Positions 39,497 to 48,416 of a stretch of DNA of 64,000 bases are shown one piece after another. Position 1 is the first letter of the stretch. Every line of letters begins with the position of its first letter. The notes under the pieces are model-generated. The model searched no databases. It was not told the DNA's origin and worked only from the letters and a program-made list of their open reading frames with translations. The stretch covers positions 1 to 64,000 of the forward strand of contig JADKBL010000010.1 of NCBI GenBank assembly GCA_016718875.1, read 5' to 3'. The DNA comes from Bacteroidota bacterium (GTDB lineage Bacteria > Bacteroidota > Bacteroidia > Bacteroidales > VadinHA17). The position numbers were made by a program, and so were the translations under genes.

Positions 39497-40871
39497 TTAT
39501 TGAATAATTTCGGTAAGAGATGTGAATGATCTTTCTGTAATTGTCTTATTTGCAACCATATTGAGTGTTTCATTTGTTGAACAGAACGCGATACCAATAC
39601 CACAGTCCTTAATCATGCAGATATCATTTTCACTGTCCCCTATTGCGATAATATTTTTCAGATCAATCTTATACCTGCTGGCAACCTCCCGCATTGCATT
39701 CGATTTACAGAAATCATGATTACAATTACTTTCCCTTGTTTTAATAAATACTGATGGGACTTTAACTTCACCGGTAGCTACACTATTTGAAAACTCCAAT
39801 TCATTTGCAATTGAAAAATCAAGACCAAACTTATTTACAAGATGATTTGTAATACAATCATAACTGTCGCTTATAATACCGCAGATATATCCATTGTTTT
39901 TATAAGTTTTAATAATGTTTTCAAAGTCGTGAGTAACAGGAATGCTGTCTACAACTTCCAGTAACTGTTTTATATTAAGTCCCTTAAGCAGCCGTGCAAT
40001 TAGTTTTGTTCTTGTATAGGGATTACTGTTCTCCGATACAACAGAAATCAGTTTGTCCCTGAAATTATGCTTTGCAGCAAGTGTTGTAATAAAGCTGCTG
40101 TGAAGAATTGTATTATCCATGTCAAAAATCAGCATTTTCTTAAGACCTGAAACACTTTCCTTAATAGCGAAATCCATCTGATCACGTATAATCGAAATAT
40201 TTTCAAGTATTTCAAGATTAGACTGTTTTATTAATTCAGCCCGTGTTAAAATTGCCCTTGATACTTCTTTTGACATTTTTGCCAGTTGTTCCCACGATTG
40301 CATCCGGTTTTCGATATAACCAATATCTACCTCTGCTATTCTGGCATTAAGATGCGACATATCAATCAGAAGTCCGATATCGACACCATAATCATTTTCG
40401 AAAGTTACATTCTCTAAAAATGACTTCCTTCCTGCTATCATCCCGCTTAATGGTTGAGCGAAATGAGCAATCTCAGGGAAAAGAATACTGAGCAATGGTT
40501 TTGCTACCAATTCGGTAACTCTGCCTGCCTGGCGATTGAAAAATGATTTTACAAAATCAGCATCTCCTGAAACTATCGGTGCTGGTGAGTAACTGAATAA
40601 TATCCTGAGGATAAGTTATGATATCAGCATCCAGATAAGCAATAATTTCATTGCTGGCAAGCAGCATCCCATCTCTCATTGATGCACCTTTACCCAGTTT
40701 TGTACTTGTGAATATTTTTACCTTGTCGCTCTTTGCATTGTTAACTGTATCATCAAGTGATTTATCGTCGATAACAAGAATTTCAGTAACAATATCAGCA
40801 CTCTGTACTAATTTTACAACCTGGGAAATAGTTGACTGCTCATTCAGGGTTGGTATTATTACAGTAATCAT
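39497..40871 (-). CDS. Glucosyl-3-phosphoglycerate synthase-like glycosyltransferase fused to a HAD phosphatase (one frameshift)
   Basis: The N-terminal part (from 40871) is a GT-A glycosyltransferase with VIIPTLNEQ, VIDDKS, GKGASMRDG and a YLDADI metal motif. A one-base frame change near 40580 is followed by PIVSGDADF, GRVTELVAKPLL, LFPE, QPLSGMIAGR and YGVDIGLLIDM, the conserved block of GT81 glucosyl-3-phosphoglycerate synthases. After a helical linker, a HAD phosphatase domain starts near 40130: FDMDNT, ISDS, a lysine in CKSNAMRE and GDSENDICM, the full SerB-like set. If the two halves act in series, NDP-glucose and 3-phosphoglycerate would give glucosylglycerate, a compatible solute. The gene is either frameshifted or carries a base-call error; both halves look well preserved. 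Confidence 0.75.
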
Positions 40872-40944
40872 TTTGATTCTTATGTTTTTAGTATAAACAC
40901 CATTTCTAAGTACTCACCGGCAATTACTTAATATACCTGATCTA

Positions 40945-40952
40945 CAAATTTA
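40945..40952 (-). promoter_or_regulatory. Possible -7 box for the glycosyltransferase-phosphatase gene
   Basis: On the minus strand this reads TAAATTTG, matching TAnnTTTG, 74 bases before the start codon at 40871. A TTTG lies 25 bases upstream, farther than the usual 19-20. Confidence 0.3.
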
Positions 40953-41024
40953 CGCATAAGTTATCCTGTTTAAATTACAAACTCATTAGAAAGACATTAA
41001 AATCGCATTAAAATCGCATTAAAT

Positions 41025-41057
41025 AAAAAAAGCTGCCCCCGGATAGAGGCAGCTTTT
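41025..41057 (-). terminator. Intrinsic terminator after hppA
   Basis: On the minus strand a 10-base perfect stem (AAAAGCTGCC and GGCAGCTTTT) with a 10-base loop runs into a T-tract. It begins 21 bases after the hppA stop. Confidence 0.88.
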
Positions 41058-41078
41058 ATAATAATATATGTCAGTTGA

Positions 41079-43367
41079 TTAAAAGATACTGAATGCAACA
41101 GTTAGACCTGCAAGAACAACTGATACCATCGACATAAGCTTGATGAGGATGTTGAGAGCAGGACCTGATGTATCCTTGAAAGGATCGCCTACTGTATCAC
41201 CAACAACTGAAGCTTTGTGTGGCTCGCTTTTCTTGCCGCCGTAATTACCTCTTTCAATGTATTTTTTGGCGTTGTCCCATGCACCACCTGCATTGTTAAG
41301 CATGCTTGCAAGAACAAAACCTGCACTAAGACTTCCTGCAAGAAGACCTACTACCCCTGGAACACCGAACACAAGTCCGACCATAAGAGGAGCTGCAATG
41401 GCTATGAGAGAAGGAACAAGCATTTCGCTCTGGGCACCTGCTGTTGAAATCTCAACACATTTTGCATATTCTGGTTTTGCGGTACCTTCCATAATGCCCG
41501 GAATTTCGCGGAACTGACGACGCACTTCTTCAACCATTTTACCTGCCGCACGTCCGACAGCTTTCATACTCATCGCACTGAAAAGGAATGCCATCATGGC
41601 ACCTATGAAAATACCACCAAGAAGGATAGGATTGAATACTGACAGATCATATGCAGTAACAAAGTCCTTTATATTCGCTGTTGTAAGTGATACAGCAATC
41701 TGGCCATCATGTACTTCAGGAACTTTTGTGTTATAGAATAATGTGTCGCCAATCTGTTTGAAACCTTCAGGTGTTTTATCAACCATTCTTCCAAGCCAGA
41801 GTTTGATCTCTTCCATATAAGCAGCAAGAAGAGCAAGACCTGTTAAAGCAGCTGAACCTATAGCAAATCCTTTTCCGGTAGCAGCAGTTGTGTTGCCAAG
41901 ACCGTCGAGAGCATCAGTTCTTTCTCTTACTTCTTTAGGAAGTTCTGCCATCTCAGCGTTTCCGCCTGCGTTATCAGCGATCGGGCCGAAAGCATCTGTT
42001 GCCAGTGTAACTCCGAGAGTAGAAAGCATACCTACTGAAGCAAAACCGATACCGTAAACACCCATAGCAAAGTTGCTGAAGCCACCTGCAAATCCATAGG
42101 CAGCAATGATTCCTGCAACGATTGTCAATACAGGGATCCAGGTTGAAAACATACCTACTGCCATACCTTCGATAATTACAGTGGCAGGACCCTGCTGTGC
42201 CTGTTTTGCAATACCTTGTGTAGGCTTATTCGCGTCTGATGTGAAATATTCTGTTGATTGTCCAATGATTACACCTGCGATCAAACCTGAAACAGCTGAT
42301 CCGAATACACCCCATGTGATCCAGTCAAAACCTGCCATTACAGCGAGTACGACAAGTATAAGAGCCGAACTTCCGCCTGTTCCCAGAAGAAGTGCACGTA
42401 GAAGAGCTTTTGGAGTGGCAGATTCTTTTGTTCTAACCATGTAAACACCTGCAATTGAAAGGAGTATACCAATTGCTGAAACAAGCATCGGGGCTACAAC
42501 AGCTTTCATCTGAGTATCTCCTGTTATTGCCGGCAATGCGGCTCCGAGAGCAGCAGTTGCAAGGATTGAACCGGCATATGATTCATAAAGGTCGGCACCC
42601 ATTCCGGCAACATCACCTACGTTGTCACCAACGTTATCAGCTATTGTTGCAGGGTTACGTGGATCATCCTCAGGAATACCGGCTTCAACTTTTCCAACAA
42701 GGTCAGCACCTACATCAGCAGCTTTTGTAAAGATACCTCCGCCAACGCGTGCAAAGAGAGCCTGTGTTGAAGCACCCATACCGAATGTAAGCATAACTGC
42801 AGTGATCTCAATTAGTTTTTCATGCTCAGTAGTTCCGGGATGTACAAATGAGAGTCCGAGAAATTTAACACCGGTTTCCATATGCTCGGGAGTAAACACC
42901 CAGCCATTAAGAACAAGAAACCATAATGCTATGTCGAGAAGACCAAATCCTACAACCACAAGGCCCATAACAGCACCGCTCCTGAGAGCAACCTGAAGAC
43001 CTTTGTTGAGTGACTTGGAAGCTGCCCATGCTGTCCTGTTGGAAGCAAAGGTAGCTGTCTTCATTCCAAGGTAACCGCATAAACCTGAAAAGAAACCTCC
43101 GGTAAGGAAAGCAACAGGTACAAACGGGTTCTGAATCCCAAAATAAGCCAGTATTGAAAGCAGCACAACAAGGATAATAAACACCTTGATAACTACTGTA
43201 TACTGACGTCTCAGGTAAGCCATAGCGCCTTCCCTGACATACTCCGCAATCTCTTTCATCCTGTCAGTTCCTTCTTCCTGAGCTTTCATTTCTCTGTAGA
43301 AGATCCAGGCAAATAACAGGGCGATGAGCGCTGAAATCGGCACAATCCAAAAAATACTACTAATCAT
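41079..43367 (-). CDS. hppA: Membrane-bound ion-pumping pyrophosphatase, K+-dependent type
   Basis: The 762-residue protein has about 16 membrane helices and the pyrophosphatase motifs GGGIFTKAADVGADLVGKVE and DDPRNPATIADNVGDNVGD, and the C-terminal HKASVVGDTVGDPFKDTSG acidic motif. The segment GNTTAATGKG has alanine where K+-independent enzymes have lysine, so K+ dependence is expected. The enzyme hydrolyses pyrophosphate and pumps H+ and/or Na+ out; which ion cannot be settled here. It is a single-gene unit with a strong terminator downstream. Confidence 0.96.
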   Translation of the reverse strand: MISSIFWIVPISALIALLFAWIFYREMKAQEEGTDRMKEIAEYVREGAMAYLRRQYTVVIKVFIILVVLLSILAYFGIQNPFVPVAFLTGGFFSGLCGYLGMKTATFASNRTAWAASKSLNKGLQVALRSGAVMGLVVVGFGLLDIALWFLVLNGWVFTPEHMETGVKFLGLSFVHPGTTEHEKLIEITAVMLTFGMGASTQALFARVGGGIFTKAADVGADLVGKVEAGIPEDDPRNPATIADNVGDNVGDVAGMGADLYESYAGSILATAALGAALPAITGDTQMKAVVAPMLVSAIGILLSIAGVYMVRTKESATPKALLRALLLGTGGSSALILVVLAVMAGFDWITWGVFGSAVSGLIAGVIIGQSTEYFTSDANKPTQGIAKQAQQGPATVIIEGMAVGMFSTWIPVLTIVAGIIAAYGFAGGFSNFAMGVYGIGFASVGMLSTLGVTLATDAFGPIADNAGGNAEMAELPKEVRERTDALDGLGNTTAATGKGFAIGSAALTGLALLAAYMEEIKLWLGRMVDKTPEGFKQIGDTLFYNTKVPEVHDGQIAVSLTTANIKDFVTAYDLSVFNPILLGGIFIGAMMAFLFSAMSMKAVGRAAGKMVEEVRRQFREIPGIMEGTAKPEYAKCVEISTAGAQSEMLVPSLIAIAAPLMVGLVFGVPGVVGLLAGSLSAGFVLASMLNNAGGAWDNAKKYIERGNYGGKKSEPHKASVVGDTVGDPFKDTSGPALNILIKLMSMVSVVLAGLTVAFSIF

Positions 43368-43689
43368 GATATTTGTTTTTTAAAATTATAAATAAAGGTT
43401 ATCAAATGAAAAAAAATTCACCGGTACAAAACTATATTAGTTTTTCAAATAACAAGAAAAAAGAAAGCTATTATTTCAAACTGATTGTAGTTTAAAAAGA
43501 ATCTAAACAAAATTCTATTAAATTGAATTGCTGTATACTACAGCTGTGATTAGTCGGTATTTATGAAAAAATAAACCGCAAAGTTCACAAGGATCTTTGA
43601 TTTTCTTCGGAAAACCCCTTGAAATATTTCCCTTCTCAGCGTCAAAACGTCTTCCCGTGAACTATGCGGCTGATAAAAATATATTCCTT
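43368..43689. other. Intergenic region upstream of hppA
   Basis: AT-rich sequence with no convincing gene. On the minus strand a TAGTTTTG at 43434-43427 fits the -7 box for hppA, but the nearest TTTG is only 11 bases upstream. A short reading frame on the plus strand at 43597-43791 lacks coding character and overlaps the next gene. No RNA gene was recognised. Confidence 0.35.
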
Positions 43690-44454
43690 CTATATTGCCC
43701 TGAAGAAGTTATAATTCATTTTCTCAAGATCCTTCATTTTAGGATAAGAATAATATATAATTTCATTCCCCGCTCCAACATAGAATCCTGATGCGATGGT
43801 CCTGTAAAGAAGTTCTCCTGAAAATATGCGGTTAACTGTCTTCATGTGTTTCTCATACTCCCCTCTGATAATCTCAAGGCAATCTCTAAGATGCCAGATA
43901 TTTGGATATGGAAGATTCTCCGCTGATCCTCCGAGAGGATTTACAGCCAGTTCTCCAAGTTTCAGATCGACAAAAAAAAGTTTCGGCAGAACAATAGGAA
44001 TTGAACCGTCAGTAAGTTTTTTCAGGAATACTGAGGGAGCAAGGCTGCTTGCAACCATTGGAGTTACCGGGCAAAGCTCCTGGTAAAGGTGAAGTTCATT
44101 CTTAGGTTCTTTCGATTTATCATAATCCGATCTTTTCAGCTCAAGTACAATGCCATGATCTGTTGTTAAATAGAGGCTCTTCAGGGAAGCCAGAGGGATC
44201 ATTTCCAGTACCTTGTAAACTGAAAGATAAACAGAGCTTTTAGGACTGCCATCCTCCTTTGCAACACACCTTTTGTTGAGGCTTACCTGATCAATTAAGG
44301 AACTAATCTTATCGGGATCAACCTCAAAAAAGATTACCTGTCCTTTATTTCTTTTTTTTGTGCCTGTGGAAAGGTATAGTCCGAAAGCTTCCGGAGGAAG
44401 CATAGAAGCAACAAGTGCTTCAGGATTGCAGGTCAGATAAATGTACTTGCTCAT
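43690..44454 (-). CDS. Hypothetical protein, 254 residues
   Basis: I do not recognise this family. The product starts MSKYIYLTCNPEALVASMLPPEAFG. It has no signal peptide or membrane helix and shows a mixed strand/helix pattern, with a run of hydrophobic strands (KSLYLTTDHGIVLEL), a proline-rich middle (LCPVTPMVASS) and a helix-rich C-terminal half (LRDCLEIIRGEYEKHMKTVNRIF). It is probably cytoplasmic. It stands alone between hppA and a divergent glycosyltransferase operon. Codon use resembles the neighbours, so I expect it is a real gene. Confidence 0.65.
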   Translation of the reverse strand: MSKYIYLTCNPEALVASMLPPEAFGLYLSTGTKKRNKGQVIFFEVDPDKISSLIDQVSLNKRCVAKEDGSPKSSVYLSVYKVLEMIPLASLKSLYLTTDHGIVLELKRSDYDKSKEPKNELHLYQELCPVTPMVASSLAPSVFLKKLTDGSIPIVLPKLFFVDLKLGELAVNPLGGSAENLPYPNIWHLRDCLEIIRGEYEKHMKTVNRIFSGELLYRTIASGFYVGAGNEIIYYSYPKMKDLEKMNYNFFRAI

Positions 44455-44865
44455 ATCATTATGTATTAATGAACCGTTAATTATCCTTATTACATCCCTT
44501 GAAAGAACATCTCTTATTTCACTATCAAATTTACAACTCTTTTTGCAGCAAGTAAAGTAAATCTGCTTAATAATTAGAGCTTAATTGACGCTCTTTTGTT
44601 TTTTTTAATTAAGTTTTATTACTTTGAAAAAAATCATTTATGTTATGCTTCAGGTAAACAGATAAATAATTGAAATATACTTCTCTCAATGATGAATTGA
44701 GGGGATATAGGTTAACGCTTATAAAATTTTATTTAAATATATTCATACAATTAAATTGACTTTTTATCACTTAATTACACTAATTCAACAAATGAATAGC
44801 ATATTTTCTGGATTTTATATAAATTGTGCTATTTTTGCAACCATTCCTAAAATCAAAATACGGGT
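44455..44865. other. AT-rich divergent intergenic region
   Basis: 411 bases between divergent genes. Very AT-rich; no gene, RNA or repeat recognised apart from the candidate promoter box at 44830. Confidence 0.4.
44830..44837 (+). promoter_or_regulatory. Possible -7 box for the glycosyltransferase operon
   Basis: TATTTTTG matches TAnnTTTG, 29 bases before the start at 44866. A partial TTCTG lies about 19 bases upstream. Confidence 0.4.
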
Positions 44866-45636
44866 ATGCCCAAAATATCAGCGGTTATAATTACATACAA
44901 TGAGGAGATGTTCATAGGGAAGTGTCTTGCTTCTCTTGAGGGCGTTGCTGATGAAATCGTTGTAGTTGATTCATTTTCTACTGACAGAACCGAAGAGATT
45001 TGCAAACAGTATAATGTCAGGTTTGTACAACATGCTTTTGAAGGTTTTCGCGACCAGAAAAATTTTGCACTCCGTCAGGCTTCATATAGAAATATCCTCT
45101 CACTTGATGCTGATGAAGCCCTGAGTGACAAACTCCGTGAATCAATCCTTTCAATCAAGGGTAACTGGAAATATGACAGCTACCTTTTCAACAGGAGAAA
45201 TAACTACTGCGGAAAATGGATACAGTTCTCAGGCTGGTATCCCGACAGACAGCTCAGACTTTTCAAGGCTGAAGATGGTGAGTGGGGAGAACTTAACCTG
45301 CATGAAAGATTTATTCTCTCCAATGGCTCTTCAATTGGCAAACTTGACGGCGATCTTCTTCACTGGCCCTTTTCAACAGTTGAAGACCACGTGGAAAAAA
45401 TGGGCAGATATGCAGTCATTGGAGCTCAGGAGTTCCACAGGGCTGGAAGGAAATCATATTTCTTTACACCTTACCTGCATGGATTCTGGGGATTCTTCAG
45501 AACTTATTTCATAAATGGTGGATTCATTGACGGAAAGAACGGATACATGATCTGCAAACTATACGGAAAATCAGCTTTCAATAAATACAAACAACTGAGG
45601 ATTCTTAACAAAAAGAAAGTTTCTCCTCAAAAATAA
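44866..45636 (+). CDS. Family 2 glycosyltransferase (WaaE/KdtX-like)
   Basis: The 256-residue enzyme has the GT-A start ISAVIITYNEE, VVVDSFSTDRT and a LSLDADEAL metal motif. It continues with the YPDRQLRLF and LHERF segments typical of lipopolysaccharide core beta-glucosyltransferases of the WaaE group. It has no membrane anchor except a short aromatic region near residue 205. It would add a sugar to lipid A-core or another envelope glycolipid. The next gene starts four bases after its stop, so both are likely in one transcript. Confidence 0.88.
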   Translation: MPKISAVIITYNEEMFIGKCLASLEGVADEIVVVDSFSTDRTEEICKQYNVRFVQHAFEGFRDQKNFALRQASYRNILSLDADEALSDKLRESILSIKGNWKYDSYLFNRRNNYCGKWIQFSGWYPDRQLRLFKAEDGEWGELNLHERFILSNGSSIGKLDGDLLHWPFSTVEDHVEKMGRYAVIGAQEFHRAGRKSYFFTPYLHGFWGFFRTYFINGGFIDGKNGYMICKLYGKSAFNKYKQLRILNKKKVSPQK

Positions 45637-45640
45637 AACA

Positions 45641-46210
45641 ATGTTTTCTTCAGAAGATATTACAGCCGCACTGACCACACTCAGAGCCAACGGCATAATT
45701 CTTTATCCTACAGATACCATTTGGGGACTGGGTTGTGATGCTACCAGCCAGGAGTCTATTGAGAAAATATTCAGAATAAAATCGAGAGATTTGAACAAAA
45801 GCCTGCTGATCCTTGTAAACAGCACCCAGATGCTTGAAAGATATGTTTGTGATATTCCTGAAATAGCTTTTGAACTCATTAATGTAACTGAAGATCCCTT
45901 GACAATTATTTATCCGAGGGGTAAAAATCTGGCTAAAGGAGTCTGCAGCGAAGATGGATCCGTAGGTATCAGAATTTGCAACGATGATTTTTGTAATGAG
46001 CTTATTACCCGTTTGAGAAAACCACTGGTTTCAACATCAGCGAATTTCAGCGGAAAGCCCGGTCCTCAGTTTTTTGATGAGATTGAAAAAGAGCTCATTG
46101 ATTCGATAGATTATGTTGTAAAATACCGTCAGGATGACAGGCAAAAGCATTCTCCTTCACCTGTCATCAAACTTAATTCTGACGGGACAATTAAGATTAT
46201 AAGAAAGTAA
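45641..46210 (+). CDS. Sua5/YciO/YrdC family L-threonylcarbamoyladenylate synthase-like protein
   Basis: The 189-residue protein has the YrdC core: ILYPTDTIWGLGCDA near residue 20, KIFRIKSRDLNKSLLILV with the basic KxR and S(L/P)L motifs near 50, and PLVSTSANFSGKPGP near 128. The TsaC/Sua5 enzyme makes threonylcarbamoyl-AMP for t6A modification of ANN-decoding tRNAs. The protein lacks the C-terminal Sua5 domain, so it is the short TsaC or YciO type. It is convergent with the GIN-domain gene, with two bases between the two stops. Confidence 0.9.
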   Translation: MFSSEDITAALTTLRANGIILYPTDTIWGLGCDATSQESIEKIFRIKSRDLNKSLLILVNSTQMLERYVCDIPEIAFELINVTEDPLTIIYPRGKNLAKGVCSEDGSVGIRICNDDFCNELITRLRKPLVSTSANFSGKPGPQFFDEIEKELIDSIDYVVKYRQDDRQKHSPSPVIKLNSDGTIKIIRK

Positions 46211-46212
46211 GT

Positions 46213-46917
46213 CTACTTAGACCTAACCCGGCCTGAACCCGATACTCTTGCATCTACCTTTGGATTTCCCAGATAGGTAACATTTCCACTGCCAGATACA
46301 TGAGCTTCAAGAGAACCGGTAACATGACAAAGGCAGCTTCCGCTTCCAGATATACTTATTTCAGCATCATCAACCTTAAACGATTCACCGGTATAATTAC
46401 CTGATCCGCTAATGCTTATATCACATTTGTCTGCCTTTCCGGAACCTTTAATTATGATATCTCCGGAACCTGAAATACCGCAGTCGATGCTTTCTGCTGT
46501 CAGATCATTTAGAAAAAGTTTCCCGCTGCCACTTACACCCAGATCAAGTTCTCCGGCTTTCAGTGCATCAACGACTTCAGCCTGCCCTGATCCTGAAACT
46601 CCAAGACCTTCGAGCGAAGGCATAGTAATGTTAACCACAACCTTTTTATTATTAAAATTATTCCAGCTCTCTTTTTTAATTACCAGCTTACCTGATGTAA
46701 CATCAGTTTCAATTTCAGCAAGGAAATCCTTATCTCCTTCAAGAACTACCTTATATTCAGATCCGAAACGGATATAAAGGTTCCCGGGAACACCAAAAGA
46801 TACTTTTGTGAATCCTGAAAGATTTCTTGTCTCCTTATCAGGTGACTGGCCATAAATAAATGCTGTTGAAAAAATTGTAAGCAGAAAAGCTACTGCAATG
46901 AATGATACCTTTTTCAT
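46213..46917 (-). CDS. Exported GIN-domain (DUF2807) beta-helix protein
   Basis: The 234-residue product has a signal peptide (FIAVAFLLTIFSTAFIYGQ) and the head GIN/DUF2807 pattern: NLSGFTKVSFGVPGNLYIRFG, then repeated SGSG strands (GVSGSGQAEV, GVSGSGKLFL, GISGSGDIII, SISGSGNYTG, SISGSGSCLC). These predict a right-handed beta-helix with one SGSG turn per rung. The family is common and exported in Bacteroidota but has no known biochemical role. There is no T9SS or lipobox signal, so it is likely periplasmic. Confidence 0.9.
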   Translation of the reverse strand: MKKVSFIAVAFLLTIFSTAFIYGQSPDKETRNLSGFTKVSFGVPGNLYIRFGSEYKVVLEGDKDFLAEIETDVTSGKLVIKKESWNNFNNKKVVVNITMPSLEGLGVSGSGQAEVVDALKAGELDLGVSGSGKLFLNDLTAESIDCGISGSGDIIIKGSGKADKCDISISGSGNYTGESFKVDDAEISISGSGSCLCHVTGSLEAHVSGSGNVTYLGNPKVDARVSGSGRVRSK

Positions 46918-47002
46918 ATCGGGAAGATTTTGGTTTATTAAAAATTAATACTCTATAAAGACTTCCCGTTTATCAAATCGCTGCATATGCAACTGAAATC
47001 CC

Positions 47003-47521
47003 TCAGTTAATATCAGTCAGTCCCTCAGGTATTTTTAAAACAAGTTTCCGGCCGCGATCATCAAGGAGCACAATAAAATCCTCATGAAGGGGTACGAGGA
47101 TCTCCCTTTTGTCGGTTGAAGTAATGTTTAACAGCAACTGTCCCGGATTCTGAATGATCTCCTTTATATGGCCGAGAAGGATATTATCATCAGTATAAAC
47201 CTCATATCCTGTTATTGCTGCAAAATCGTCATTTGAGTCAACAATTTCACTTGTCGAAGTAAGAAAAACCTTACATCCCCTGAATTCACTGACCTTGTCA
47301 ACAGTATCATAATCAGTGAATTTAAGCTTCAGAATATCAGTCCCTGAATATTCATAATCATAAATAAAAAAAGGAACCGGTCTTTCATCTATTTCAACGA
47401 AGACCGATTCCATCTGAGGTATATTTTCGATAAAAAATCTCTCCAGTTTAACGTTTACGGCTCCCTCATAACCGCTGGCTTTTGTGATACGCCCCAGTAA
47501 TATGTTGCAACTGTAAGTCAT
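47003..47521 (-). CDS. rimM: Ribosome maturation factor RimM
   Basis: The 172-residue protein has the RimM N-terminal domain (LLGRITKASGYEGAVNVKL) and the PRC-barrel C-terminal domain (LLGHIKEIIQNPGQLLLNI, ILVPLHEDFIV). RimM helps assemble the 30S head and binds ribosomal protein uS19. It follows rpsP by 28 bases, the conserved rpsP-rimM order; trmD and rplS, the usual next genes, are not here. Confidence 0.95.
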   Translation of the reverse strand: MTYSCNILLGRITKASGYEGAVNVKLERFFIENIPQMESVFVEIDERPVPFFIYDYEYSGTDILKLKFTDYDTVDKVSEFRGCKVFLTSTSEIVDSNDDFAAITGYEVYTDDNILLGHIKEIIQNPGQLLLNITSTDKREILVPLHEDFIVLLDDRGRKLVLKIPEGLTDIN

Positions 47522-47549
47522 CGGATCAGTGATCCTTACGACCTGACAA

Positions 47550-48149
47550 CTATGCCTGAGGATTTTCTTCTGCCGGTGTTTCAGCAGCAGGTTCCTGAGA
47601 AGCTTCCTCTGCAGGTGCAGCTTCTTCAGCCGGAGCAGCTTCTTCTCCTGAAGCAGCTTCCCTTATATCAGCCACCAGTTTTGCATCAAGTTCTGCTTTT
47701 TTCTTAGCAAGCTTTGCAGCCCTGGCTTCGTTGACTTTCTTCTCCTGCTTGAGACGATCAGCAACAGAATCTTCATGCGATTTTTCAAGACCTGATTTTT
47801 TGGCCTCGATTTTTGCTTCATTCTGCTTTACCCACTCATCAAAACGTCTGTTTGCTTCAGCTTCATCAAAAGCACCTTTCTTAACACCTTCAAGAAGATG
47901 TTTCTTCATTAGAACACCTTTATACGACAGGATAGCTCTACAGGTATCTGTAGGCAATGCGCCATTTTGCAGCCAACCAAGCGCTTTACCGAAGTCGAGT
48001 TCGATCGTAGCGGGGTTAGTGACCGGATTATATGTTCCGATCTTTTCAATATATCTGCCATCACGTGGCGATCTGCTATCTGCAACCACAATGTGGTAGA
48101 AGGCCACTTTCTTGCGACCTTTTCTAGCTAATCTGATTTTAACTGCCAT
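47550..48149 (-). CDS. rpsP: 30S ribosomal protein bS16 with long Ala/Glu-rich C-terminal extension
   Basis: The first 80-90 of 199 residues are a standard bS16 (VKIRLARKGRKKVAFYHIVVAD, SPRDGRYIEKIGTYNP, GALPTDT). The remainder is a charged helical segment rich in Lys, Glu and Ala, ending in a low-complexity acidic tail (AAPAEEA repeats, NPQA end). Extended bS16 proteins are usual in Bacteroidota as far as I recall. bS16 is an early assembly protein of the 30S body. It is transcribed from a clear promoter at 48195-48225 and leads rimM. Confidence 0.97.
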   Translation of the reverse strand: MAVKIRLARKGRKKVAFYHIVVADSRSPRDGRYIEKIGTYNPVTNPATIELDFGKALGWLQNGALPTDTCRAILSYKGVLMKKHLLEGVKKGAFDEAEANRRFDEWVKQNEAKIEAKKSGLEKSHEDSVADRLKQEKKVNEARAAKLAKKKAELDAKLVADIREAASGEEAAPAEEAAPAEEASQEPAAETPAEENPQA

Positions 48150-48194
48150 TAATTCTTACGCTTTTTTTATTTAACCTGTTTAAAATTGTGGGTG

Positions 48195-48225
48195 CAAAGA
48201 TAGAAGTAATTATTTATATGGCAAA
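48195..48225 (-). promoter_or_regulatory. Bacteroidota-type promoter of rpsP-rimM
   Basis: On the minus strand the sequence reads TTTG (48225-48222), a 19-base spacer and TATCTTTG (48202-48195), the exact -33/-7 pattern of Bacteroidota housekeeping promoters. The -7 box is 46 bases before the rpsP start. It is the best promoter in the window. Confidence 0.75.
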
Positions 48226-48253
48226 TGAATAATGGTAATTTTTCTAATGCAAA

Positions 48254-48383
48254 GAGACTGCCTCAAAAGCCCTTTTTCAATATCCACCCCTAAATCCCCC
48301 ATAGGGGGACTTATTAAAAACCGTGATCTTGAAAGCCCCCCTTGGGGGGTTTGGGGGTAAAATCGGTCTTTTGAAACAGTCTC
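48254..48383. repeat. MITE-like palindromic element with GC-rich core
   Basis: A 130-base element has 16-base terminal inverted repeats (48254-48269 GAGACTGCCTCAAAAG, and 48368-48383; 14 of 16 match). Inside is a palindrome at 48286-48358 with C-rich and G-rich arms (ACCCCTAAATCCCCC and its counterpart), nearly the same core as the copy at 58091. No target duplication is clear. It lies between the rpsP promoter and the SusCD lipoprotein gene. Confidence 0.7.
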
Positions 48384-48416
48384 GAATAGCTACAATTCAG
48401 ATCCCTGAATTAGTAC

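Noticed and set aside
40996..41023. Short tandem repeat AAAATCGCATT beside the hppA terminator
   Set aside because: Only two to three short AT-rich units; no evidence of function.
42106..42996. Long plus-strand open frames opposite hppA
   Set aside because: They lie antisense to a strongly conserved pyrophosphatase and show no domain character.
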